Position numbers and translations under genes: made by a program. Positions 38,470-47,904 of a stretch of DNA of 64,000 bases are shown here, one piece after another (position 1 is the stretch's first letter; each line of letters begins with the position of its first letter). The stretch is from Magnetovibrio sp. (GTDB lineage: Bacteria > Pseudomonadota > Alphaproteobacteria > Rhodospirillales_A > JABHCV01), in the NCBI GenBank assembly GCA_002717285.1, contig PBDF01000009.1:23648-87647 (forward strand). Reading direction: 5' to 3'. The notes under the pieces were generated by a model. That model saw only the letters and a list, made by a program, of their open reading frames with translations. It did no database searches and was not told the origin of the DNA.

Positions 38470-39408
38470 ATGAACGTGCCGGGCGCCAATGTCCAAACGA
38501 AAAACAATCCTGACGATACAAAAAGCGCTGAACTTCTTGAAGCGCACGCAGATATTCGGCAACTAAAGAAAACTGTTGAAGCCCTTCGTACCGAAATGGA
38601 AAGCGTTCACTTCAATAAAGATGAAGCCGTTCAAGAGGCAGTATCAGTATCTAATGATGAGTTAGTACAGTTAAGAAGTGCCATCGTTGCGTTACGCAAT
38701 GAACTTGAAAATATGAAATTTCAACGTGAAGAAGCTGTTCAAAGCGCAGTTTTAGCCGCAAACGATGAAAATATTCAGCTAAAAAAAACAGCAGAAGCAT
38801 TGCGCCAAAGCCTAGAAGATTTGCGTTTTGAAAAAGACAGAGAAATTCAACAAGCAGTCGCCAACGCCAGCGATGAGATCAAACAACTAAAAAAAAGTTC
38901 TATTACTTTACGTGAAGAGCTTGAAAACATGCGCTTTGCAAAAGACCAAGCTGTCCAAAGCGCCGTAATGGCAGCAAATGATGAAATCATTCAATTAAAG
39001 AAAACGACAGAGGCATTACGCCAAAGCCTAGAGGACTTGCGTTTTGAAAAAGACAGAGAAATTCAACAAGCAATTGCCACCTCTAGTGACGAAATCAAGC
39101 AGCTAAAAAAAAGCTCTATCTCTCTGCGCGAAGAGCTAGAAAATATGCATTTTGCAAAAGATAAGGCTGTACAAGACGAGGTAACGCAATCTAGCGATGA
39201 AATTAAACAACTCAAAAGCACCATCCATGCGCAACGAGATGAGTTGGATAAAGTCACAATCAGCTACGAAGAGAAAATCCAAAAGCTAGAATACAATGCT
39301 CGTGACGAGCAAGCTCAACTTCACAAGATTATAAGCGAACTGAGGACCGCAATGGAGTCCAGTAAAAAGCTCTCTAAGAACTCCATAGCCATAGAAAAAG
39401 GTCAATAA
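38470..39408 (+). CDS. repetitive coiled-coil protein upstream of an adenylate cyclase
   Basis: A 312-residue protein that is almost wholly predicted coiled coil. From about residue 53 it has six copies of a 36-residue unit (typical parts: VQSAVLAANDE, IQLKKTAEALRQSLEDLRFE). Two unit types alternate, so the true period is 72 residues; the DNA shows a matching 216-base tandem duplication. No signal peptide or membrane helix is seen. It ends two bases before the cyclase gene, so the two are translationally coupled and probably work together, perhaps as a scaffold. No known family recognised. Confidence 0.82.
   Translation: MNVPGANVQTKNNPDDTKSAELLEAHADIRQLKKTVEALRTEMESVHFNKDEAVQEAVSVSNDELVQLRSAIVALRNELENMKFQREEAVQSAVLAANDENIQLKKTAEALRQSLEDLRFEKDREIQQAVANASDEIKQLKKSSITLREELENMRFAKDQAVQSAVMAANDEIIQLKKTTEALRQSLEDLRFEKDREIQQAIATSSDEIKQLKKSSISLREELENMHFAKDKAVQDEVTQSSDEIKQLKSTIHAQRDELDKVTISYEEKIQKLEYNARDEQAQLHKIISELRTAMESSKKLSKNSIAIEKGQ
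38760..39190 (+). repeat. 216-base tandem duplication within the coiled-coil gene
   Basis: The block beginning near AACGATGAAAATATTCAGC recurs 216 bases later beginning near AATGATGAAATCATTCAAT with high identity; each block has two related 108-base halves. The repeat keeps the reading frame, so copy number could change without frameshift. Confidence 0.8.
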
Positions 39409-39409
39409 A

Positions 39410-41722
39410 ATGCGAAAGAAAGCTGTAACAACAAACAAGACTACTTTGCAAAAAAGAACATACGAACAGCGTATGGCCCAGGCTGAAATGCTTTTGGATG
39501 TTTCACGTAAAGTAGCCGCTATCGATTCCCTAGACGAAGTCCTGGGTGTTCTCATGGAAATGAGCACATATGAGTTGGGTGCGGAGAGAAGCTCACTATT
39601 TCTCAACGATCAACAATCAGGTGAACTATACACACGTTTTGCACAAGGCAACTTTCAGCGTGAAATTCGTATTATTAACGATAGCGGAATTGCAGGTTCC
39701 GTCTTCCAAAGTGGCAGAGGAAGAATCATCCATGATGCATATAAAGATAAGTCTTTTAACAGCTCCGTTGATGAACGAACTGGCTATACTACACGTAACA
39801 TGATTTGCGTTCCCATCAAAACCGTTAAAAATGAAATCATTGGAGTTGCACAAGTCTTGAACAAAAAAAAGGGTCGCTTTACAAAAGAAGACCTCGGCTT
39901 ATTGGAGGCTATAACCACTCAAGCATCAATAGCTTTGCAGAGCACGCAATTTGTCGAAAAAATGATAAAAACACGCGAAAAGGAAATGGAATTCCTTGAC
40001 GTGGTCTCTGATGTAACTTCAGAAATTGACCTAGACACCATGTTAGCAAAGGTAATGCATGAAGCAACCCGCATGCTTCAGGCTGACCGATCTACACTTT
40101 TTTTAAGTGATGAAAAGACAAATGAATTGTTTTCCCGCATTGCCATGGGCGACTCAATAGGAGAAATTCGGCTGCCCAATCACCTAGGCATTGCAGGAAC
40201 AGTATTTACAAGTGGAAAGACCGTCAATATTCCCTACGCATACGCAGATTTACGGTTCAACCCTGCCTTCGATAAAAAAACTGGGTACTTTACTAGGTCA
40301 ATTTTGTGCGTTCCAATTATCAACAAAGATGGAAAGACCATTGGCGTTGTTCAGACTTTGAATAAACGCGGTGGCCCCTTTACGGAGGAGGACGAACAAC
40401 GTCTCAAGGCTTTCACAGGTCAGGTAGCGATAGGCCTCGAAAATGCCAAATTATTTGATGACACTCAGAACTTAAAAAATTACAACGAAAGCATGCTGGA
40501 AAGTATGACAAACGCTGTCATAACAACCGATGAAGATGGCAAGATCATCACGTGCAATGCTGCCGGAGCAAAAATTTTTAAAATTTCAACAGAAGAAATT
40601 CTTGGCCAAAAAGTTGAAGAATTTTTTTCAGGTACCAATGCCTGGATTATGGAGAAAATAACCAAGGTTGATGAAACACTCGAGTCTGACATAGTAATGG
40701 ATGCTGACATTGAAGTTAGAAATGACGAAGATGAAAATATAGAAAAGATGTCTGTGAACGTAACTTTTCTTCCTCTTGTCAACGCTGAACAAAAAAAACT
40801 TGGCTCTCTTGTTATGATTGAGGACATCAGTACTGAAAAACGTATGAAATCTACAATGTCACGTTACATGGATCCCGCCCTTGCTGATCAGATGATGTCA
40901 GGCAGTAGCGAAGCCGACATGATGGGTGGACAGGATACAATTGCTACTGTCCTTTTCTCGGACATTCGATCATTTACAACCATTACTGAGTCACTTGGTG
41001 CGCAAGGTACTGTCGAATTCCTGAACGAATATTTTGAAATCATGGTGGATTGTATAACCGCAGAAGGAGGAATGTTAGACAAGTTTATAGGGGATGCCAT
41101 TATGGCCGCATTTGGCATTCCTATTCAGCACGATGATGACGAGGACCGTGGTCTACGGGCCGCTATTTCTATGATGACACGGCTGAATGAGCATAACATA
41201 ATTAGACAAAAAAATGGTTTAATGGCTGTAGACCATGGCATGGGTTTAAATACTGGAAAAATTGTAGCTGGTAACATTGGCAGCCAAAAGCGAATGGATT
41301 ATACAATGATCGGTGATGGCGTGAATCTTGCCGCACGACTTGAAAGTGCTTGCAAACAATATTCTGCACACATCCTAATTAGCGAATATACCATTGCAAA
41401 CTTAAAAGGCACTTACCGCACTCGTTATATCGATGATGTAGTAGTTAAGGGCAAAACTAAACCAGTTGGTGTATACGAAGTCTTAGACTACCATACAGAA
41501 GAAACCTTTCCCAACCTCATGGACAACGTAAATTATTTCAACGAAGGTCGCCGTCATTACAGGGAAGGTAACTGGGACAGGGCTATAAAATCTTTTCAAG
41601 AAGCGCTTAAAGGTAACCCAAACGACAACCTTGCTAAAACGTACATTGAAGAACGTTGTAAATATCTAAAAAAGAAAAAACCTAAAGATTGGAATGGCGT
41701 CTGGGTCATGACTTCAAAATAA
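39410..41722 (+). CDS. adenylate cyclase, GAF-GAF-PAS-class III catalytic domain
   Basis: Predicted soluble cAMP-forming enzyme of 770 residues. Order: coiled start, GAF-A (about 40-175), GAF-B (about 205-345), PAS (about 360-480), catalytic domain (about 510-690) and a TPR-like tail. The catalytic metal Asp518 and Asp562 and the adenine-binding Lys558 are present, and the second specificity position is Thr632 (YTMIGD), the mark of class IIIb cyclases. GAF-B has a full NKFDE motif (NKRGGPFTEEDE near 318), typical of cyclic-nucleotide-binding GAF domains; GAF-A has a near copy at 151. This is the layout of Anabaena CyaB1/CyaB2, known for cAMP feedback. It is coupled to the coiled-coil gene. 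Confidence 0.92.
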   Translation: MRKKAVTTNKTTLQKRTYEQRMAQAEMLLDVSRKVAAIDSLDEVLGVLMEMSTYELGAERSSLFLNDQQSGELYTRFAQGNFQREIRIINDSGIAGSVFQSGRGRIIHDAYKDKSFNSSVDERTGYTTRNMICVPIKTVKNEIIGVAQVLNKKKGRFTKEDLGLLEAITTQASIALQSTQFVEKMIKTREKEMEFLDVVSDVTSEIDLDTMLAKVMHEATRMLQADRSTLFLSDEKTNELFSRIAMGDSIGEIRLPNHLGIAGTVFTSGKTVNIPYAYADLRFNPAFDKKTGYFTRSILCVPIINKDGKTIGVVQTLNKRGGPFTEEDEQRLKAFTGQVAIGLENAKLFDDTQNLKNYNESMLESMTNAVITTDEDGKIITCNAAGAKIFKISTEEILGQKVEEFFSGTNAWIMEKITKVDETLESDIVMDADIEVRNDEDENIEKMSVNVTFLPLVNAEQKKLGSLVMIEDISTEKRMKSTMSRYMDPALADQMMSGSSEADMMGGQDTIATVLFSDIRSFTTITESLGAQGTVEFLNEYFEIMVDCITAEGGMLDKFIGDAIMAAFGIPIQHDDDEDRGLRAAISMMTRLNEHNIIRQKNGLMAVDHGMGLNTGKIVAGNIGSQKRMDYTMIGDGVNLAARLESACKQYSAHILISEYTIANLKGTYRTRYIDDVVVKGKTKPVGVYEVLDYHTEETFPNLMDNVNYFNEGRRHYREGNWDRAIKSFQEALKGNPNDNLAKTYIEERCKYLKKKKPKDWNGVWVMTSK

Positions 41723-41799
41723 ACAAAAAATTATGGATTAGGATTTTTGGAATTAGTGGAAAGGTAATATTAAAAGTTAAAATCTAATCAAACCTTTAA

Positions 41800-42495
41800 T
41801 TACATAAACCTATCAGAACTACTCTGCTCTATAGGTAAGCCATCTGCCTTCCATTCTGGGTAGCCACTTTCTAAACGTCTTGCATTGATACCATTATTCC
41901 TGAGCAAAAGAACCGCCTCATATGCAAATACACAATAAGCACCACGGCAATAAGCAATTACCTCTTGCTCTTCTGGTATCTCTGAAAGGCGAGCAGAGAG
42001 TTGTTGAATAGGAATGTTGATGGCGCCTGGAATATGAGCAATGTTAAATTCATCTTCCGTACGAACATCAAGAACTGTAACAGCACCTTGTTTCAAGCGT
42101 TCTGTCAATTCCTTTCGTGACAATGCCTCCAAATCATCGCATTTACTGAAGTAACCAGAAACTACTTCTTTGACTTCAGCAACGTGTTCTTCACTAGTGC
42201 GTTGCAAAGCTGATATTAGATCAATAACCGAATCACCGCTCAACCTACAAAACACAAACTTTCCAACCTTTCTGGAGCTCACCAAGCCAGCTTGACGAAG
42301 GCGCTTTAAATGCTGAGAGGTATTAGCTAAGGTTGAACCAAGAAGTTGGGCGAGAACGTCTATACTTCGCTCGCCCTGAGCTAAATGTTCGAGAATCTCT
42401 AAACGCTTGCTACTACCCAACGCACTAGCTACCTGGGCAAATTTATTAAATGCAATGTATTTTGGGTTGTTAATGGCCAACTTCAAATCTCTCAA
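41800..42495 (-). CDS. ArsR family regulator fused to a rhodanese domain
   Basis: A 231-residue two-domain protein. Residues about 17-95 form an ArsR winged helix (SSKRLEILEHLAQGERSIDVLAQLLG, then LANTSQHLKRLRQAGLV). Residues about 125-225 form a rhodanese domain with the active-site loop AYCRGAYC. Such fusions are thought to sense reactive sulfur species or handle sulfane sulfur; the exact signal here is unknown. It stands alone, convergent with the cyclase gene. A TGATCC element lies about 165 bases upstream. Confidence 0.88.
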   Translation of the reverse strand: MRDLKLAINNPKYIAFNKFAQVASALGSSKRLEILEHLAQGERSIDVLAQLLGSTLANTSQHLKRLRQAGLVSSRKVGKFVFCRLSGDSVIDLISALQRTSEEHVAEVKEVVSGYFSKCDDLEALSRKELTERLKQGAVTVLDVRTEDEFNIAHIPGAINIPIQQLSARLSEIPEEQEVIAYCRGAYCVFAYEAVLLLRNNGINARRLESGYPEWKADGLPIEQSSSDRFM

Positions 42496-43134
42496 ACTTC
42501 AATGTTCGTAGCATATTTTACAATATAGTCTCATGATACACTTGGAACAACTTTGTTACTTTTTAAAACAATTTTTAAACTCAATTATTGTATAATATCA
42601 GTAAAATCAAATGTGGTGATTTATTTCTCGTATTTCAAATGATATGTTAAAATAATAAATTAAACAAATTGTTGGCATCAGGATCAAAATATGTTTTTCC
42701 TTATCAAAGTAGTGCTGTAAATGATTAAAAGAAAACGAAGTTTTACAAAATTGAAGTTATCATCTGGTAACCATTATAAAATTAAAATTTAAATTTCCTG
42801 CTAAATTGCCTAAATGTCATAAAAAAATGTTGGCATAATATTAAATAGGGCGGGCGTTGCTAATGTTATTAGACAGCAGAAAGGCCAGGAAAAAAGTAAA
42901 ATAAACACAACATTGATACGTTTATAATGTTGATTGATAGGTGCTTATTTCTTTTTATCGAAAATCAAAAGGATTATCTAACTTGTAGTCATATCAAATA
43001 GGCGGTTTAAATCACAATCTAAATTGTTTTTTTTAAAAAAAAATTTTTTTTGTATCTGTAACAATTACGCAGATATATATTACGGCTATACTATTTAAAA
43101 TTAACATGTCTACTAAAAACAGGATTAAATTCCA
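42496..43134. other. 639-base AT-rich gap with regulatory potential
   Basis: No gene could be supported here. It should contain the promoters of the ArsR-rhodanese gene (minus) and of the hpn operon (plus). I see a minus-strand TGATCC element near 42686, an inverted repeat CAACATT-11 bases-AATGTTG at 42908-42932 without a T-tract (possible operator), and a long A/T run near 43026-43050. A 23-codon open frame from 42721 has no supporting evidence. Confidence 0.5.
42657..42686 (-). promoter_or_regulatory. possible RpoE-type promoter upstream of arsR-rhodanese
   Basis: TGATCC, 18-base spacer, TAATTT on the minus strand. The -35 and spacing match the other RpoE-type elements, but the CG before the -10 is missing. 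The leader to the ArsR-rhodanese start would be about 155 bases. Confidence 0.35.
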
Positions 43135-43752
43135 ATGATACTAACTCAACGTTTCTGCCTAATGAGTGCCATAGGTCTAATATTTACCTTGGCCGTCCAG
43201 GCTTCACCGTTAAACGCTGAAATGTCCGGGGAAAAGGCTGAAGCCTTTATTTCAGGTTTGGCGGATCAAGCAATTGAAGCTATGACAATGCCTGATGTTT
43301 CTAAATCTGATCGCATAAAACGTTTTAAAGTCTTGTTGAATGAGAATTTTGCAATAAAAACAATTGCCCGCTATGTAATAGGTAGATACTGGAAAAGAGC
43401 GACTAAGGTTCAAAAAGAGGAATATCTTAGTTTGTTCCAAGAAATGTTAGCTACAACGTATGTTAATAGGTTCGCAGAGTATGCAGGAGAAAATCTTAAG
43501 GTTATTAAATCTACTGTGAGTAGTGATAAGGATGCGATTGTACACTCACAGATTGTTCGTGATGGAACACAACCGGTCAACGTCGATTGGCAAGTACGAA
43601 GCAAGGACAATGTTATTTTTAAAATTGTTGATATTAAAGTTGAGGGTGTAAGCCTTGGGAAAACCCAAAAATCAGAATTTTCTTCTGTAATCCGCCAGAA
43701 CGGTGGCAAGGTTGAGGGCCTACTTGCAGTACTCCGCAAGCGGGTCAAATAA
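43135..43752 (+). CDS. MlaC/HpnM family phospholipid-binding protein
   Basis: Periplasmic lipid carrier of the MlaC/Ttg2D family, here in the position of HpnM beside squalene genes. A signal peptide (about 1-29, ending near NAE) precedes the family core: IKRFKVLLNENFAIKTIARYVIGRYWKRAT near 60 and EYLSLFQEMLATTYVNRFAEY near 98, and VDWQVRSKDNVIFKIVDIKVEGVSL near 150. Proposed to move hopanoids or phospholipids between membranes. It is 16 bases before hpnC. Confidence 0.87.
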   Translation: MILTQRFCLMSAIGLIFTLAVQASPLNAEMSGEKAEAFISGLADQAIEAMTMPDVSKSDRIKRFKVLLNENFAIKTIARYVIGRYWKRATKVQKEEYLSLFQEMLATTYVNRFAEYAGENLKVIKSTVSSDKDAIVHSQIVRDGTQPVNVDWQVRSKDNVIFKIVDIKVEGVSLGKTQKSEFSSVIRQNGGKVEGLLAVLRKRVK

Positions 43753-43768
43753 GTTTTAGGGTGACACC

Positions 43769-44617
43769 ATGTCCCCAATTTTTGACACTGATTTCACCAT
43801 AGAAGCAAAAAATGAAAACTTCCCGGTGGGTTCCTGTTTTCTATCTAAAAAGATACGTCCTCATATCAAAAGTTTCTACAATTTTGCACGTTTTGCTGAC
43901 AATATTGCTGACCACCCCGAACTTAGCTCAAAAGAAAAGCTAAAACAACTTGACGGTTTTGAGGAAACACTAATGGGCAAGGGAGCCGGAGATCCCACTT
44001 TCCGAGAGGCTATAAATATGCATGAAAGTCTCAAAAAAAGTGGTGTATCATCCAAACATTGTCGGGATTTACTTTGCGCCTTCAAACAAGATGCAATCAA
44101 GTCCCGCTACCATGATTGGGCAGATTTAGAGGCCTATTGTGATTTATCAGCTGCGCCAGTTGGTCGCTACATGCTCGATCTACATGGCGAGCATAATATG
44201 ACATATGAAAAGTCAGATTCCCTTTGTTTATCTTTGCAGATTATCAATCATCTACAAGATTGCAAAGATGATTATCAAACCCTAGACAGGGTTTACTTGC
44301 CTTTGAATTGGGTTAGTGAAGCCGGTCTCGATTTGGTTGATCTAAATGGAAAAAAAACAACGCCTGCTCTCAGACGTGTCTTAAATTGGATGCTTTTAGG
44401 GATTGGTGGGCATTTAAACTTTTCCAAATCCCTACCTAACAATTTGCAATCAGTCCCCCTTTCAATTGAAACTTCAATCATTTATCAGATAGCACTAAAA
44501 CTTTTTAATAAAATTAAGCTAAATGATCCTCTTTCTAAACGAATAGAACTTTCAAAACCAGAATATGCTAGTTGCTCTATTACAGGCTTGACCAAGGGTC
44601 TTATTCACAGATGTTGA
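43769..44617 (+). CDS. hpnC: hydroxysqualene synthase HpnC
   Basis: Second of the three enzymes of the HpnCDE route from farnesyl diphosphate to squalene; it turns presqualene diphosphate into hydroxysqualene. The first Asp motif is D44-NIA-D48 in RFADNIADHPE, and the second is LQDCKDDYQTLDRVYLP near 152. The 282 residues are a normal length. AGGG lies eight bases before the ATG. It overlaps hpnD by seven bases. Confidence 0.9.
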   Translation: MSPIFDTDFTIEAKNENFPVGSCFLSKKIRPHIKSFYNFARFADNIADHPELSSKEKLKQLDGFEETLMGKGAGDPTFREAINMHESLKKSGVSSKHCRDLLCAFKQDAIKSRYHDWADLEAYCDLSAAPVGRYMLDLHGEHNMTYEKSDSLCLSLQIINHLQDCKDDYQTLDRVYLPLNWVSEAGLDLVDLNGKKTTPALRRVLNWMLLGIGGHLNFSKSLPNNLQSVPLSIETSIIYQIALKLFNKIKLNDPLSKRIELSKPEYASCSITGLTKGLIHRC

Positions 44618-45495
44618 TAACTAGCATCAAGGGGGACGAAGCGCAGGTTAAAGCAATGGTTTTGCGTTCAAAAAGTTCTTTTTATTGGGCGATGCGCTTG
44701 TTGCCACGTAAAAAACGAACTGCAATGTTCGCCATTTATGCTTTTTGCCGCGGAGTTGATGATATAGCTGATGAGTCATGTGCCGTGCCCTACAAGCGCA
44801 CTCGCCTAGAAAAAAGACGAACAGAGATTATTATGGCTCTTGATGGTAATCCAAGAACATCACTGGATAGGCAACTTTTATTGGCAAAAAACCAATTTAA
44901 TCTCAACAACTCTGACTTTCTAGATATCATCAAGGGTGTAGCTATGGACCTAAAAGATGAAAAAGCAGATGAACAAGTTCGTATCGAGAACATGAGTGAA
45001 TTAACACTTTACTGTGATCGGGTAGCCGGAGCTGTTGGTAGGTTGTCAAACAGGGTATTTGAAGTAATGGGTGATGGTAGTGATAAACTAGCTAGCTCCC
45101 TAGGCAGAGCTCTCCAGATCACCAATATTTTGCGTGATTTGTTAGAAGATGCCGAAAATAATCGTCTTTACCTTCCGCAAGAAATCTTAAAAAAGCATGG
45201 CATCAAAAGATTTAACCCAAGAGAAGTTTTAGCTTCTCCTCTTATTACCAAAGTATGTAATGAAATTGCGGATGTGGCCAATAAAGACTTTCAAAATGCT
45301 GAGGCTATTCTAAAAAAATTTGAACGAAAAAAGATAAGACCTATCATCATCATGAAGAACATTTATCAGCTTACATTAAAAAGGCTAATGAAGCGCGGTT
45401 GGGTTGATTTGGAACAAACCGTCCGCCTTTCAAAAATCGAAAAAATATGGATTGTTTTAATTTCTGGAATAATAGTGCAGTGGAAGTACACATAA
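44611..45495 (+). CDS. hpnD: presqualene diphosphate synthase HpnD
   Basis: Head-to-head condensation of two farnesyl diphosphates to presqualene diphosphate. The 294 residues contain the two Asp-rich motifs CRGVDDIADE near 47 and ITNILRDLLEDAENNRLYLP near 170, and SSFYWAMRLLPRKKR near 22. The start is placed at an ATG that overlaps the hpnC stop; an ATG 15 codons later is possible. Confidence 0.9.
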   Translation: MLITSIKGDEAQVKAMVLRSKSSFYWAMRLLPRKKRTAMFAIYAFCRGVDDIADESCAVPYKRTRLEKRRTEIIMALDGNPRTSLDRQLLLAKNQFNLNNSDFLDIIKGVAMDLKDEKADEQVRIENMSELTLYCDRVAGAVGRLSNRVFEVMGDGSDKLASSLGRALQITNILRDLLEDAENNRLYLPQEILKKHGIKRFNPREVLASPLITKVCNEIADVANKDFQNAEAILKKFERKKIRPIIIMKNIYQLTLKRLMKRGWVDLEQTVRLSKIEKIWIVLISGIIVQWKYT

Positions 45496-46703
45496 TTGGT
45501 GCTGGCTTGTCTGGACTTGCTTGTGCTGTTCACCTTACAAAAAAGAATCTACCCATCACAATTTACGAAGCAACAGACCACGCTGGTGGGCGTTGCCGAT
45601 CTTTTTTTGATAATGTGCTTGAACGAAAGATTGATAATGGGAATCACTTGATACTTTCAGGTAATCATCAAGCAAAAGCGTACATGCAAGCAATTAATTC
45701 TTTGGACAGCATGTTTCAACTGACGCAAGCTAGATTTCCTTTTCTTGATCTTAAAAATGGTGATCGTTGGTCGGTAAATACCAGTCGGAGGTTTCAGTTA
45801 CCAGACAGTTCTGTGTTAGACTTGCCCTCAATCATCAAACTAGCTTGGGCTTCAGAAAGTTCAACTGTCGCAGAGATAATGAATACTTCTCGCCCTTTGT
45901 ATAAAAAACTTTGGGAACCGCTATGCGTTTCTATTTTAAATACTGCTCCAGAAGATGCATCAGCATCCCTTTTATGGTCTGTTCTTAGACAAACATTTGG
46001 GCGTGGCGCAAAAGCATGTCGGCCTTGCATTGCTAAAAATGGCTTGAGCGAAAGCTTGATTGACCCCGCTCTAAAATTACTTGAGCAAAAAGGTGTATTC
46101 ATTCTTTTCAATAAACGACTAAAATCCTTGTGCCTGAGAGATGGACGTGCAATCGCTCTAACTTTTGGCCGTGATAAAATATATCTTGGACCAAATGATA
46201 TAGTAATTCTAGCCTTGCCTATCTCAGCTACCGGGGAATTACTTCCAGGAATGCGCTTCCCAGATCAACACAACAGTATTGTCAATGCCCACTTTATTTT
46301 GCCCAGAAAATACAAAAGTCACAATTTCTTGGGTTTAATTGGTGGTGTATCTCAATGGCTTTTTGTACGTCAAGATATTGCATCTGTGACAGTAAGCGCT
46401 GCTGATAAGTTGATAAAAAAGACAAATAAAAAAGTTGCCCATATTTTATGGCCTGAAGTGCTTAGGGCCCTAGATCTAAAAAAAGAAACTCTCCCACCAT
46501 ATCGCATTATTAAAGAAAAACATGCAACAATTGCTCAGACACCTGAACAGATACGGTTGAGGCCAAATGCACAAACTGAATGGTCTAATCTACTACTGGC
46601 TGGCGACTGGACCAATACAGGACTACCAGCAACAATTGAAGGGGCCATAACTTCTGGGCATAGAGCAGCAGAAGTAATCTGTCGACAACAAGAGCAAATA
46701 TAA
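45447..46703 (+). CDS. hpnE: hydroxysqualene dehydroxylase HpnE
   Basis: FAD enzyme that reduces hydroxysqualene to squalene. The dinucleotide fold HIIGAGLSGLACAVHL near 15 is followed by YEATDHAGGRCRSF, and the C-terminal FAD contact LAGDWTNTGLPATIEGAITSGHRAAE is near 387. The ATG lies 48 bases inside hpnD; a GTG at 45480 would give a more typical short N-terminus. It completes hpnCDE. The cyclase that would make hopanoids (shc) is not in the window. Confidence 0.9.
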   Translation: MDCFNFWNNSAVEVHIIGAGLSGLACAVHLTKKNLPITIYEATDHAGGRCRSFFDNVLERKIDNGNHLILSGNHQAKAYMQAINSLDSMFQLTQARFPFLDLKNGDRWSVNTSRRFQLPDSSVLDLPSIIKLAWASESSTVAEIMNTSRPLYKKLWEPLCVSILNTAPEDASASLLWSVLRQTFGRGAKACRPCIAKNGLSESLIDPALKLLEQKGVFILFNKRLKSLCLRDGRAIALTFGRDKIYLGPNDIVILALPISATGELLPGMRFPDQHNSIVNAHFILPRKYKSHNFLGLIGGVSQWLFVRQDIASVTVSAADKLIKKTNKKVAHILWPEVLRALDLKKETLPPYRIIKEKHATIAQTPEQIRLRPNAQTEWSNLLLAGDWTNTGLPATIEGAITSGHRAAEVICRQQEQI

Positions 46704-46845
46704 CGATTTGATTTTTCTAATGCTAAATAATTTAAGCTACCCTATTGTAACAGTAATCAAGCTCTTCAATAAATATTTGTATCAATAATGATGATTTTGA
46801 TTCTCTTGATCGAAAACCTCCATGTTTATCCTTCACCTTTTTATA

Positions 46846-47796
46846 TTACTGGATATCAACAGGTTCTCTCAAAATCTCAGGTAGTTTAAAATAAATGTTT
46901 TCAGTAATGTCTGAAATTTCTTCCACTTTCAAATCCCCTAAAGTACCCAAATGTGAAAGTAGCTCCTCAACCAACACCTCAGGAGCAGAGGCCCCCGCAG
47001 TCACGCCAATAGAAGAAACTCCACTCAGCCAATCTTCATTAAAAGAGCTCACATCATCAATCAAATGACTTACAACCTGCATCTCAACTCCAATTTCCTT
47101 GAGCCTATTGGAGTTAGAACTATTTTGTGCGCCTACGACCAATAAGAGGTCAATACGTCCACAAAGATCACGAACAGACTGTTGTCGATTTTGGGTTGCA
47201 TAACAAATATCTTTTAGATCAGGGCCCTGTATATCTGGGAAGCGCTCTCGTAGTGAATTAATGATGTTGCGAGTGTCATCAACACTCAGAGTTGTTTGTG
47301 TCACAAAAGCCAGTTTCTTGATGTTCTTTACCTGTAGGTTAAAAACATCCTCTCTACTTGAAACAACCTTCACTCCACCAGGAATGCGACCTCGTGTACC
47401 CTCAACCTCAGGATGGCCATTATGACCAATCATAATAACCTCTAGGCCTTGCTCTGCATGACGTCGTCCTTCCATATGAACCTTTGAAACAAGTGGACAA
47501 GTTGCATCAATGACAGGCAATTCACGCTCATTTGCTTCTTTTTCGATAGCGTCAGATACCCCATGAGCGCTAAATACCGTGACCGCCCCATCAGGAATGT
47601 CCCCCAGTTCCTTAACAAAGATTGCACCACGGGCGCGCAGATTTTCAATTACCCGCTTATTGTGCACTATTTCATGGCGTACATATACTGGAGCACCATA
47701 TCGATCAATCGCTTTATTGACTATTTCTATAGCTCTCACAACGCCAGCACAAAATCCACGGGGACGGGCAAGTAAAATATTAAATTTGCGTTTCAT
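46846..47796 (-). CDS. ispH: 4-hydroxy-3-methylbut-2-enyl diphosphate reductase
   Basis: Last enzyme of the MEP isoprenoid pathway, a 4Fe-4S protein producing IPP and DMAPP. The three cluster cysteines are seen: Cys16 in PRGFCAGVVRAIEI, one in DATCPLVSKVH near 97 and one in ICYATQNRQ near 198. The 316 residues match the family. It faces the hpn operon convergently, so isoprenoid supply and squalene synthesis are neighbours, and it is divergent from rpoH. Confidence 0.96.
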   Translation of the reverse strand: MKRKFNILLARPRGFCAGVVRAIEIVNKAIDRYGAPVYVRHEIVHNKRVIENLRARGAIFVKELGDIPDGAVTVFSAHGVSDAIEKEANERELPVIDATCPLVSKVHMEGRRHAEQGLEVIMIGHNGHPEVEGTRGRIPGGVKVVSSREDVFNLQVKNIKKLAFVTQTTLSVDDTRNIINSLRERFPDIQGPDLKDICYATQNRQQSVRDLCGRIDLLLVVGAQNSSNSNRLKEIGVEMQVVSHLIDDVSSFNEDWLSGVSSIGVTAGASAPEVLVEELLSHLGTLGDLKVEEISDITENIYFKLPEILREPVDIQ

Positions 47797-47904
47797 TTAA
47801 ATGTTAAACACCTCGTTTATAGCCTTAGGTCCCCTTAAATCAACAGCTTATAAAATACAACAGTACTATACCACCAACTATTTTTGTTCCAGCTACAAGA
47901 TGTT

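Noticed and set aside
38760..39190. CRISPR-like or satellite repeat
   Set aside because: The repeat is in frame inside a coding gene, with 108/216-base periods and no spacers; it encodes a coiled coil.
42721..42792. 23-codon open frame in the gap before hpnM
   Set aside because: No ribosome-binding site, AT-rich, and no recognisable product.
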